NCBI RefSeq assembly: GCF_036381655.1
Contig: NZ_DASVCJ010000082.1
Location: forward strand, 1 to 64,000
Source: Ferrovibrio sp036381655
GTDB taxonomy: Bacteria; Pseudomonadota; Alphaproteobacteria; Ferrovibrionales; Ferrovibrionaceae
Direction: 5' to 3'
DNA length: 64,000 nucleotides
The position numbers were made by a program, and so were the translations under genes. The notes under the pieces are model-generated. The model saw only the letters and a program-made list of their open reading frames with translations. It searched no databases and was not told the origin of the DNA. This document shows, in pieces, positions 15,205 to 22,835 of the stretch (position 1 is the first letter of the stretch; each line of letters starts with the position of its first letter).

Positions 15205-16128
15205 TCATGCAGCCCGGCGGAAGCGGTCGACCAGCAAGTCGAAAGCGCCGCGCAGCTTCAGCCTTGCGCTCGGGGCATGGCCCCAGTCGCTGGTCCGGGT
15301 CTTGACCTCCGGCTGATGGCTGGCCGGATCGATCTCGCCGCTGCCGACGCCGATCTCGAAATCGAAGCCGGACGGCGTCGCCGCGTAAAAGGAAATCGTA
15401 CCGTCGGGATCGGGATGCTGACCCAATTCCAGGCTCAACGGTATCCCCGCCGCCTTGGTCCGTTCCAGCGCAAGGCCCACATCGCGCAGCCGATTGGCCT
15501 GGAGCATGAAATGCAGCAGCCTCTTGCGGCTGGGGACCGCGATCAGCGCCAGCGAGTGATGGCGCCGGTTGCAATGCAGGAAGACGCCCTCGACCCGGAG
15601 CGGGCCGACCTTGGTGGCGATGTTCTCCGTCAACGCAAGACCGAGTGCCTCGATATAGAACCGCTCGAGCTCGGCAGCCCTGTGCCCGGTACTCAATACG
15701 GCATGGCCCAGCCCCAGATCGCCGGCGGTGAAGCCGCCCGGCATGGTTTCGGAACGGAAGCTGCTTTTCGCGCGCGGCAGATCGACGACGGCCTCGTTGA
15801 TCAGCCCCAGCGGATCGGCAAACCGAAGCCCCGCTTCGACTCCGCGCGCTTCGCAGTCCCGGGCGGACATCTCGATGGCATCAACGCCGCAGGCCCTCAG
15901 CCGGTCCGCCAGCCGCGCCAGTTCCGGCCGGTCTTGCAATCCCCAGCCCAGCGCCACGATGTCGTCGGCCTTGCCTTCGCGCAGCAGCAGGCGGTAGGCA
16001 GCGTCGTCGACCCTAAGACCCAGCGCCTCGCCGCCGCGATCGCCTTCCATGCAGCCGAGGATCGTGCCGGCGAATTCCTGCCAGCGTTTCAGGTTGCGGA
16101 CTTCGAAGACCAGATACCCCAGCTGCAT
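15205..16128 (-). CDS. Type I extradiol dioxygenase (BphC-like, VOC fold)
   Basis: A 307-residue two-domain VOC-fold enzyme. The likely Fe(II) ligands in the C-terminal domain are His142 (GHAVLSTGHR), a His at 190-191 (FLHCNRRHHSLAL) and Glu258 (SGFDFEIG), with a nearby Tyr in TISFYAA. The N-terminal domain is the degenerate partner. BphC-type enzymes cleave 2,3-dihydroxybiphenyl or related catechols next to the hydroxyls. No other aromatic-degradation genes are adjacent, so the physiological substrate is unclear. It is divergent from the TetR gene across a set of inverted repeats that likely control it. Confidence 0.85.
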   Translation of the reverse strand: MQLGYLVFEVRNLKRWQEFAGTILGCMEGDRGGEALGLRVDDAAYRLLLREGKADDIVALGWGLQDRPELARLADRLRACGVDAIEMSARDCEARGVEAGLRFADPLGLINEAVVDLPRAKSSFRSETMPGGFTAGDLGLGHAVLSTGHRAAELERFYIEALGLALTENIATKVGPLRVEGVFLHCNRRHHSLALIAVPSRKRLLHFMLQANRLRDVGLALERTKAAGIPLSLELGQHPDPDGTISFYAATPSGFDFEIGVGSGEIDPASHQPEVKTRTSDWGHAPSARLKLRGAFDLLVDRFRRAA

Positions 16129-16163
16129 GGCTTTCCCTTCCGGTAACGCATCGTTAAGGTAAA

Positions 16164-16215
16164 TATGAGATAACTCTCATATTGAGAGTCTTGTCATTTA
16201 TGAGAGGTTTCTCAT
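16164..16215. promoter_or_regulatory. Operator cluster of ATGAGA/TCTCAT palindromes between dioxygenase and tetR
   Basis: Inverted repeats: TATGAG/CTCATA (16164-16169 and 16176-16181, 6-nt centre), CTCTCA/TGAGAG (16174-16179, 16183-16188, 3-nt centre) and ATGAGA/TCTCAT (16200-16205, 16210-16215, 4-nt centre). They fill the 88-bp divergent intergenic region; the last reaches the TTG start of the TetR gene. This is a typical position for TetR autoregulation. Confidence 0.65.
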
Positions 16216-16216
16216 T

Positions 16217-16852
16217 TTGTCAACCGCCAAAAAAACCGCCCCGCCGCTGCCCAAGCGCGAGCGAACCCGCCAGCAACTCCTGCTGGCTGCCGCCAAGGTA
16301 TTTGCGGAAAGGGGATTCGACGCCGCGGCGATCCAGGAAATCACCGCGGCAGCGGGGGTCGCGAACGGGACCTTCTACAACTACTTCCCCACCAAGGAAG
16401 CGATTCTCGAAGCGGCGGCCATCCAGTACGGCGTCAGCTTTTGCGAGCGGATTTCCGCCAGCTACGCCCATATCGAAGATGGCGCCGAGCGCATGGCAAT
16501 CGGTGGCCGCAACTACATGACCTTGGCCTTGGAGCAGCCGCAGATGGCGCGCTTCATGCTGTCGGTCGCCCTGTCGTCGAAGGTCTGGGACGAAAAGATT
16601 CGCCCCTATATCCATGCCGACCTCATGCTGGGCATTCGGCAAAAGCGCTTTCACGTCGCCAGCAAGGAAGCCGCGATGGACCTGATCAGCGGCACCAACA
16701 TGGCGGCAATACGCAGTCTGCTGACAGGCGCCGCCGGGCGCAGCCACATCAGCGCTGTGGCGGCGAGCATCCTGCGCGGGCTCGGCATGGCGCCGAAGGA
16801 CGCCGACGAGGTGGCGCGCCGGCCGCTCCCGCCTCTGCCGCCCCTCGCCTAG
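16217..16852 (+). CDS. TetR-family transcriptional regulator
   Basis: A 211-residue protein starting at TTG 16217, with GAGAGG at 16202-16207 upstream. Residues about 15-62 are the TetR DNA-binding domain (RTRQQLLLAAAKVFAERGF, IQEITAAAGVANGTFYNYFPTKEAILEA). The C-terminal helical ligand domain is variable and ends in a Pro-rich tail. It is divergent from the extradiol dioxygenase and probably represses it and itself through the palindromes in between, relieved by an aromatic ligand; this is inferred from position. Its stop overlaps the end of the convergent nitrile hydratase accessory gene by 4 bases. Confidence 0.92.
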   Translation: MSTAKKTAPPLPKRERTRQQLLLAAAKVFAERGFDAAAIQEITAAAGVANGTFYNYFPTKEAILEAAAIQYGVSFCERISASYAHIEDGAERMAIGGRNYMTLALEQPQMARFMLSVALSSKVWDEKIRPYIHADLMLGIRQKRFHVASKEAAMDLISGTNMAAIRSLLTGAAGRSHISAVAASILRGLGMAPKDADEVARRPLPPLPPLA

Positions 16853-17214
16853 GCTTTCAGTACGATCGGCTGGCCGTGCGGCGTAGCTCGCGCCGCGCGA
16901 TCCCAGGCCTTGGCCCGCTCCTGCAGCCCATCGGTCGAGGCCGCCCCTTTCTCGACCACCAGCCGTTCCAGCGCATTCAGCCAATGCCGGTAATAGGTCT
17001 CGCCGGTATCGGGATCGCCGGCAGCCTGCGCGGCCCTGATCTCGGCGCTCAGCGCCGCCGCCCATTCCGGCCAGGTGAACAGACCCTTCTGGTGCAGCGC
17101 CACCGCCATGGCGAAAGCCTGTGCTTCCCAGGGGGCGCGGAAGACCGGCCCCTCCGCGTCGCAAGGCAGATCAGGCAGAATGCGATGATCCGGTCCTTTC
17201 GCTGCGCCACTCAC
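16849..17214 (-). CDS. Nitrile hydratase accessory protein
   Basis: A 121-residue protein starting at GTG 17214, which overlaps the beta-subunit stop (GTGA). Typical features are VFRAPWEAQAFAMAVALHQKGLFTWPEW and YYRHWLNALERLVVEKG, similar to the N-terminal part of the beta subunit, which is how these P14K-type cobalt-loading and subunit-swapping chaperones look. It is expected to deliver cobalt to the alpha subunit and aid cysteine oxidation. Third gene of the alpha-beta-accessory operon. Longer upstream frames are shadows of the beta gene. Confidence 0.88.
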   Translation of the reverse strand: MSGAAKGPDHRILPDLPCDAEGPVFRAPWEAQAFAMAVALHQKGLFTWPEWAAALSAEIRAAQAAGDPDTGETYYRHWLNALERLVVEKGAASTDGLQERAKAWDRAARATPHGQPIVLKA

Positions 17215-17873
17215 GATGCCGGCTCCAGGTAGCTCTCCCAGGCATCGACCGACACCGACAGGGTCGGATCGGCCGCTGCGCCCCACAGCTCGGTCCCGGC
17301 GAACCGTACGGTATACAGCCATTGCGGCTGCTCGCCCTGCCCCAGGGCATTGCTGTCGGGGAAGACATGCGCGCCATGCAGCAGTTCGATCACGCCGATA
17401 TGGCCGCGCACATAGCGGGGCAATCGCGTATGGGTGACGGGATGCATGTTCCTGGCGCGGACCTTGTCGCCGAGTTTGAATTTTGCCGGCGAAGTGGCTG
17501 CGCGCTCGGTCGGGCTGCCTTTGGCCAGGGCTCCTGGTACCGCCTCCGCTTTCAGGATGCGCGGCAGCGGCTTGGGCGGATGCAGCATCTTGCCGGCGGC
17601 GATTTCGTCCCCCGTCACCAGGCCGCGCTCGGCCATCAGTTTCTCCATGCCGCCCAGCCAGATCTCGTAATAGCTGCTCGCCAGATATTTCGGCGGCGGC
17701 AGGCTTTCACGGGCGGCGCGCGACATATCGAGATTCCATTGCCCGGTGGCGCCCATTGCCAGCGCCAGCGCAAAGGCCCGCCGCTCCCATTCGGTATGAA
17801 AAATCGGCTCGTTCTTTTCGGGCTGCACCGGGCCGAAGCCCATCATGCCGCCCATATCGGCAGCGCCATTCAT
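17211..17873 (-). CDS. nthB: Nitrile hydratase beta subunit
   Basis: A 220-residue subunit starting MNGAADMGGMMGFGPV, the classic N-terminus of the family. It includes FHTEWERRAFALALAMG, YYEIWLGGMEKLMAERG, and the SH3-like C-terminal domain (FKLGDKVRARNMHPVTHTRLPRY, HGAHVFPDSNALG). Together with the alpha subunit it hydrates nitriles to amides in the cytosol. Its ATG overlaps the alpha stop by 4 bases and its TGA overlaps the accessory start, so the three genes are coupled. Confidence 0.95.
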   Translation of the reverse strand: MNGAADMGGMMGFGPVQPEKNEPIFHTEWERRAFALALAMGATGQWNLDMSRAARESLPPPKYLASSYYEIWLGGMEKLMAERGLVTGDEIAAGKMLHPPKPLPRILKAEAVPGALAKGSPTERAATSPAKFKLGDKVRARNMHPVTHTRLPRYVRGHIGVIELLHGAHVFPDSNALGQGEQPQWLYTVRFAGTELWGAAADPTLSVSVDAWESYLEPAS

Positions 17874-18508
17874 CGCGACACCTCCGCCGGCGCTTTGGCG
17901 AAACCGGTGCCGATCATGCTGTCGCGCGTGACCAGTTTGGCCAGATCCGCCTCGGCCCAGTCCTCGGTGCCGGCCGGCCGTTCCGGGATCACGAGGTAGC
18001 GGATCTCGGCGGTCGAATCCCAGACGCGAATCTGCTTCTCCGGCGCCAGTTCGATGCCGAAATCCCGCAGCACGCCGCGCGGATCGAGAACCGCCCGCGA
18101 TCGATAGGGCGCCGACTTGTACCAGACCGGCGGCAATCCCAGCACAGACCAGGGATAGCAGGAGCAGAGCGTGCAGACGACCATGTTATGGACGAGCGGC
18201 GTATTCTCCACGGCAACGATATGCTCGCCCTGCCGCCCGCTATAGCCGAGCGAGGCGATCGCCGCCGTCGCATCCTTGCGCAGCCATTCGAGATAGGCCG
18301 GATCGCTCCAGGCCTTGGCGACGACCCGCGCGCCATTGTGAGGCCCGACCTTCGTCTCGTAGGTCTCGATCAGGATGTCCAGCGCGGCCGGATCGACATA
18401 GCCTTTCTCGACAAGGACGGATTCCAGGGCACGGACGCGCAGCTCGACCTCGGAAAGCACCGTGCCTTCGTGATGGTCATGATGATGGTGATCGTGGCTA
18501 TGGGACAT
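17870..18508 (-). CDS. nthA: Nitrile hydratase alpha subunit, cobalt type
   Basis: A 212-residue subunit from ATG 18508 (GGGAG about 6 bases upstream). The metal site VCTLCSC (residues 111-117) has Thr rather than Ser at the third position, the cobalt-type signature; the two later cysteines are those oxidised to sulfinic and sulfenic acid. The N-terminus MSHSHDHHHHDHHEG carries eight histidines within 15 residues, an unusual extension that could bind or store the metal. No amidase gene adjoins the operon, although amide hydrolysis usually follows. Longer frames upstream overlap the next gene and were rejected. Confidence 0.95.
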   Translation of the reverse strand: MSHSHDHHHHDHHEGTVLSEVELRVRALESVLVEKGYVDPAALDILIETYETKVGPHNGARVVAKAWSDPAYLEWLRKDATAAIASLGYSGRQGEHIVAVENTPLVHNMVVCTLCSCYPWSVLGLPPVWYKSAPYRSRAVLDPRGVLRDFGIELAPEKQIRVWDSTAEIRYLVIPERPAGTEDWAEADLAKLVTRDSMIGTGFAKAPAEVSR

Positions 18509-18574
18509 GCTGACTCCCGCAATGACGCCCGGCCACGATAGCAGAAATCGCCGGCCTGTGAACGGCAAGAGAAA

Positions 18575-18600
18575 GCCCTTCCAAGTTGCCTTGGAAGGGC
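18575..18600 (-). terminator. Intrinsic terminator after the 18636-19028 gene
   Basis: A perfect 11-bp stem (GCCCTTCCAAG / CTTGGAAGGGC) with a 4-nt loop, followed on the minus strand by TTTCTCTT. It lies between the small secreted-protein gene and nthA. Confidence 0.75.
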
Positions 18601-18635
18601 GAAGAAGACGCGATTGACGGGGGGGAAAGGGAGGC

Positions 18636-19028
18636 TTAACTGGCCGAGGTTTCGATCTTGCCGTTATCCGGGTCGACCAGAACCGTCTGGGTCTTGCCGT
18701 TCTGGACGACGGTTGCGGCGAAATCATCGCCTTGCTGATGGAAATTCTGGAAGTCCGTATAACCGCCAGCCATCAGCAAGTTCAGCGCACGAGTGGCGCG
18801 AGCATCATACTGACGCTCGCCTTTGGTCTTCGGAACCGGCCGGCCGGGAACGTCGATCTGCTTCAGCTCATGCATCTTCGCATGGCTCATCTGCGACGGG
18901 CCGGAATTGGTCTGCGACGGGCTCATGTCCATCGGCTTGTTCTGCGCCGAGGCAGCCCCGGCGATCATCGCCGATGTCGCAAGCCCGACGGTGGCTGCGA
19001 GCATCAATTTCGTAAACCGGATACGCAT
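18636..19028 (-). CDS. Small secreted protein of unknown function (PepSY-like C-terminus)
   Basis: A 130-residue protein with a clear signal peptide (MRIRFTKLMLAATVGLATSA, cleavage after AASAQ near residue 29). The mature part begins with a Met/Ser/His-rich stretch (KPMDMSPSQTNSGPSQMSH). The C-terminal half (about 70-130) contains ALNLLMAGGYTDFQNFHQQG and FAATVVQNGKTQTVLVDPDNGKI, which resembles a PepSY-type beta fold. It follows the HtrA/two-component genes on the same strand and ends at a terminator, so it may belong to that envelope-stress unit. Function unknown. Confidence 0.75.
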   Translation of the reverse strand: MRIRFTKLMLAATVGLATSAMIAGAASAQNKPMDMSPSQTNSGPSQMSHAKMHELKQIDVPGRPVPKTKGERQYDARATRALNLLMAGGYTDFQNFHQQGDDFAATVVQNGKTQTVLVDPDNGKIETSAS

Positions 19029-19117
19029 GGTGGTCCTCCTTATGCCTGTCTGACTGGCCTATGACCACAACGCGCACAGACTGCCAAAACGTCGCTAACA
19101 GCTGGGTGAAAGGCGCA

Positions 19118-20491
19118 TTAATTCGAATTCATACTTGGCAGCGGCAGGCTGATGACGGCCATCAAACCCGGGCTGTTGTCGGTCAGCGCCAGTCTGCCGC
19201 CATGCAGCCGCACCACCGCCTCGACCAGGCTCAGGCCGAGGCCGGCACCGCTAGTACTGCGGCTTAGATCGCCGCGGTAGAAACGTCTGGTGACCAGTGC
19301 ACGCTCGGCTTCAGGAATCCCGGGGCCGCTGTCGCTGACCCCGATGCGGCAATACCCGTCCTCGCCGGCTTTGAGCGCGAGAGCGATGGTGCCGCCCGCG
19401 GGCGTGTATTTCACAGCATTGTCGAGCAGATTGCCCACCGCCTGGGCCAGCAGGTAGGGGTCGCCGTCGACCTGCAGATCGGCAGCGATGTCCTGGCGCA
19501 AGGAGATTCCCTTGGCTTCCGCCGAAGGGCCATAGAGTTCCGCCACATCCTCCATCAGCGGCTTCAGATCGACCTTGGTGAAGCCGGCGCGCTGCAATCC
19601 GGAATCGACCTCGGCAAGCCGCAGCAGGGCGTTGAATGTGCCGATCAGCCGGTCGATGTCGGCGACTGCCTCGCCCACCTCGTCCAGCATCCGCTCCGCA
19701 GCCGGCTTTTCCCGCAGCAGCGCCTCGAGCCGCGCCCGCAATTCGGCGAGCGGCGTTCTCAGGTCGTGGGCCACGGCATTCGACACATTGCGCACGCCTT
19801 CGACAAGCTGCTGGATCTGATCCAGCATCTTGTTGATCGTAAGGGCCAGGTGATCGAATTCGTCATCGCCGCCCTGCAGCGCCACCCGCCGGCCAAGATC
19901 GCCCTGCATGATAGCGCCCGCCGTGCGGTTGATGGTTTCGATGCGGCGCAGCACGACCCGCCGGATCATCAGGCCGCCGACCACGGCCAGAAGGAAGGCC
20001 GCCACCACGGCCCAGACGACGCCGCGCAGGAACAGCGCCCGCATGGCGATGCGCTCCTGCACGTCGCGGCCGATGATCAGCTGGAAATCGCCCGGCAGCA
20101 CCACATGCAGCAGCCGGGTTGCATGCAGATGGTTCTCATAGACGAGATCCATCTCGTACCAGCCCGGTGTCCGGCCGATCTTCAGCGGCCAGGCATCGAG
20201 ATTGCCCGCCAGCGGATTGAGCAAGGGATCGGTCAGCAGGTAGATCGCCTTCTGATCCGTATCGGCCAGCACGCGTTCATTGACGGTCTGGATCGCGCCC
20301 GGCACGCCGAAATCCTTCAGACGGTCGCCGATCGCCCTGACATCGGCCGCGATCACCGCATCGGTCTCGCGCTCGAGATAGCCCGCCGTCGTCCACCACA
20401 GGAGTCCGATCAGCAATATCGAGGATACGACGAACAGCGCGGCATAGGCGAGCGCCAGCCGCAGCGAGGTGGATCGCAGCAGCTTAGTCAT
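19118..20491 (-). CDS. Membrane sensor histidine kinase
   Basis: A 457-residue kinase from ATG 20491. Transmembrane helix 1 (about 10-32) and 2 (about 155-178) enclose a periplasmic sensor domain. A HAMP domain follows, then HisKA with NAVAHDLRTPLAEL (phospho-His) and HATPase_c with NLLDNAVKYTPAGG, DSGPGIP and GAGLGLSLVEAVVRLHGG. Its start overlaps the end of the response regulator gene by 8 bases, so they form a cognate pair. The signal is unknown; the upstream HtrA protease suggests envelope stress. Confidence 0.94.
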   Translation of the reverse strand: MTKLLRSTSLRLALAYAALFVVSSILLIGLLWWTTAGYLERETDAVIAADVRAIGDRLKDFGVPGAIQTVNERVLADTDQKAIYLLTDPLLNPLAGNLDAWPLKIGRTPGWYEMDLVYENHLHATRLLHVVLPGDFQLIIGRDVQERIAMRALFLRGVVWAVVAAFLLAVVGGLMIRRVVLRRIETINRTAGAIMQGDLGRRVALQGGDDEFDHLALTINKMLDQIQQLVEGVRNVSNAVAHDLRTPLAELRARLEALLREKPAAERMLDEVGEAVADIDRLIGTFNALLRLAEVDSGLQRAGFTKVDLKPLMEDVAELYGPSAEAKGISLRQDIAADLQVDGDPYLLAQAVGNLLDNAVKYTPAGGTIALALKAGEDGYCRIGVSDSGPGIPEAERALVTRRFYRGDLSRSTSGAGLGLSLVEAVVRLHGGRLALTDNSPGLMAVISLPLPSMNSN

Positions 20492-21164
20492 CCGTCGACA
20501 GGCGGTAACCGGCACCCCTGACGGTGTGCAGCAGCGGCCGGTCGAAGCCGGCATCGATCTTCTGACGCAGATTGCTGATATGGACGTCGATCACGTTCGT
20601 CTGCGGATCGAAATGATAATCCCAGACATTTTCCAGCAGCATGGTCCGCGTCACCACCTGGTTGGCGTGACGCATGAGGAATTCGAGCAGCTTGTATTCG
20701 CGCGGCTTGAGCTGGATCGGCTGGCCGGCGCGGCTCACTTTGCGCGAGAGCATGTCCAGCTTGAGGTCGCCGACCTCCAACGTGGTCTGCGTCTCGCTCT
20801 TATGGGCGCGCCGCACGAGGGCCAGAAGGCGCGCTTCCAATTCGCCATAGGCGAAAGGCTTGGTCAGGTAATCGTCGCCGCCGGCCTTGAGCCCGCGGAT
20901 GCGCTCGTCGACATCGGCAAGCGCGCTCAGGATCAGAATCGGCGTGCGGTTGCCGGTCTTGCGCAGGGCCTCGATGATGCCGAGGCCGTCGACGCCGCCC
21001 GGCAGCATGCGATCGAGGATCAGCGCGTCGTAGGTCTCGGAGGTCGCCATGAACAGGCCGTCGCGGCCGTTATCGGCATGATCGACGACATGCCCGCCTT
21101 CGGCGAGCCCCTTGCAAACGAACTGGCTGACTTTCGGATTGTCTTCGACCAGTAGAACCTTCAT
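20484..21164 (-). CDS. OmpR/PhoP-family response regulator
   Basis: A 226-residue regulator from ATG 21164. The receiver domain (1-115) has MKVLLVEDN, phospho-acceptor Asp in YDALILDRMLPG (about residue 51), LSALADVDERI and the conserved Lys in YLTKPFAYGE. The winged-helix domain (about 130-222) ends in TVRGAGYRL. It is transcribed after htrA and before the histidine kinase. Confidence 0.95.
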   Translation of the reverse strand: MKVLLVEDNPKVSQFVCKGLAEGGHVVDHADNGRDGLFMATSETYDALILDRMLPGGVDGLGIIEALRKTGNRTPILILSALADVDERIRGLKAGGDDYLTKPFAYGELEARLLALVRRAHKSETQTTLEVGDLKLDMLSRKVSRAGQPIQLKPREYKLLEFLMRHANQVVTRTMLLENVWDYHFDPQTNVIDVHISNLRQKIDAGFDRPLLHTVRGAGYRLSTDD

Positions 21165-21227
21165 GAAGCACCGGGCCGTCTGAGGCCAGAACGGGCCGGG
21201 GCAAGCCGTCCGCCCCGGCCGCAATCG

Positions 21228-22709
21228 TTACGCGAGTGGCAGGGCCAGATAATACGTGGTGCCGCCACGGAGCACCAGTAGGGTTACGGCCTCCTTCTTG
21301 GCCCGCCGGGCGGAGCGGATCTTGCTGGCCACCTGATCGGGCGAACTCACCTTCTCGCCGGCGACCTGGACGATCACGTCGCCCTGATGCACGCCGCTTT
21401 CCTCGGCGCGGCTGCCGGAGACGACATCGGCGACCACCACGCCGCTGACCTGGCTTTCCAGGCCAAGCTGGCCGCGCAGCTCCGGCGTCAGCGGCGCCAG
21501 CGCCAGCCCGACTTTGTCGTCGCTGCTTTCCTCGCCGGCCGAGGCGGTCTGATCCGCCGGCTGCGAACCGATGGTGACGTTGAGCGTCTGCTCCTTGCCG
21601 TTGCGCCAGACCTGGAGCTTGGCCTTGTCGCCCGCCTTCAGATCGGCCACCGCCAGGGCAAGATCGCGCGGTTGTTCGATCGTGTCGCCATTAATGCCGA
21701 TGATGACGTCGCCCTGCTTGACGCCGCCACGCTCGGCCGGCGAATCCGGCGTCACCATGCTGACGATCACGCCCTTGTCGTTCGGCCGGCCGACCGCCTT
21801 GGCGAGGGTATCCGTCATCGGCTGCATCTGCACGCCGAGCCAGCCGCGCTCGACCTTGCCGCTCGACTTGAGCTGCTCGACGATATGGCTGGCCAGCTTG
21901 GACGGAATGGCGAAGCCGATGCCGACATTGCCGCCGCTCGGCGTGTAGATCGCGGAGGAGATGCCGATCACCTCGCCTCGCTGATTGAACACGGGACCGC
22001 CGGAATTGCCCGGATTGATCGGCGCGTCGATCTGCAGGAAGTTGTCGTAGGGGCCGGCGTTGATCTCGCGGCCGCTGGCCGAGATGATCCCGGCGGTGAC
22101 GCTGCCGCCCAGGCCGAAGGGATTGCCCACCGCGACCACCCAGTCGCCGATGCGCGCCTTCTCGGAATCGCCGAACACCACATGCGGCAATTCCTTCTTG
22201 GCGTCGATCTTGAGCAGCGCCACATCGGTTTTCGGATCGGTGCCCTTCACTTCGGCCGGATAGGTGGTGCCATCCGACATCGTGACTTCGATCTTGGTCG
22301 CGCCTTTGACCACATGGTTATTGGTCACGATGTAGCCGTCCGAGCTGATCAGGAAGCCGGACCCCAGGGCATGGCGCGGGCCGCGCTGCTGCTGGTCGAA
22401 GAACTGCTTGAAGAATTCCTCGAACGGCGAGCCGGGCGGGAAGTTCGGCATGCGCTGCTGCATCTGCGGCGGCGCCTTCTCGGTGGTCGCGATATTGACC
22501 ACGGCGGGCCGGACGCGCTGGACCAGGTCGGCGAAACTCTGCATCGGCGCCGAGGGCTGTATCGGCTGGATGGTCTGCGCCATGGCATCCTGGCTGAAGC
22601 CGCGGGCGGCCAGCCAGCCGCCGCCACCGGCAAAGATCGTGGTTGCCAGCAGCGCGGCCGCTATGGCGCGCTTGCTCCGGCTCGGCTGGGCGGAATGCGA
22701 TTCGGTCAT
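21228..22709 (-). CDS. degP: Do-family periplasmic serine endoprotease (HtrA/DegP)
   Basis: A 493-residue protease from ATG 22709 (AGGAG 7 bases upstream). An N-terminal membrane anchor or signal (AIAAALLATTIFAGGGGWL) is followed by a trypsin-like domain with the catalytic triad in TNNHVV (His), KTDVALLKI (Asp) and NPGNSGGPVF (Ser), then two PDZ domains (about 290-385 and 405-490). It degrades or refolds misfolded envelope proteins. As first gene of an htrA-regulator-kinase unit it is likely under control of that two-component system. Confidence 0.95.
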   Translation of the reverse strand: MTESHSAQPSRSKRAIAAALLATTIFAGGGGWLAARGFSQDAMAQTIQPIQPSAPMQSFADLVQRVRPAVVNIATTEKAPPQMQQRMPNFPPGSPFEEFFKQFFDQQQRGPRHALGSGFLISSDGYIVTNNHVVKGATKIEVTMSDGTTYPAEVKGTDPKTDVALLKIDAKKELPHVVFGDSEKARIGDWVVAVGNPFGLGGSVTAGIISASGREINAGPYDNFLQIDAPINPGNSGGPVFNQRGEVIGISSAIYTPSGGNVGIGFAIPSKLASHIVEQLKSSGKVERGWLGVQMQPMTDTLAKAVGRPNDKGVIVSMVTPDSPAERGGVKQGDVIIGINGDTIEQPRDLALAVADLKAGDKAKLQVWRNGKEQTLNVTIGSQPADQTASAGEESSDDKVGLALAPLTPELRGQLGLESQVSGVVVADVVSGSRAEESGVHQGDVIVQVAGEKVSSPDQVASKIRSARRAKKEAVTLLVLRGGTTYYLALPLA

Positions 22710-22835
22710 TGGTCTACTCCTGCGCTGGGAAGAACTCTCAAACACAAGATGACGAAATCGGGTTTCGCCGGAACTGAAAGGCGGATTAAAAAGAATTAAT
22801 CGGTCGCGGCGGCGGGATTCGCCGGAAAACCCGGC

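Noticed and set aside
18509..18727. N-terminal extension of nitrile hydratase alpha
   Set aside because: The extension would overlap the terminator hairpin and the end of the 18636 gene; ATG 18508 has a good ribosome-binding site.
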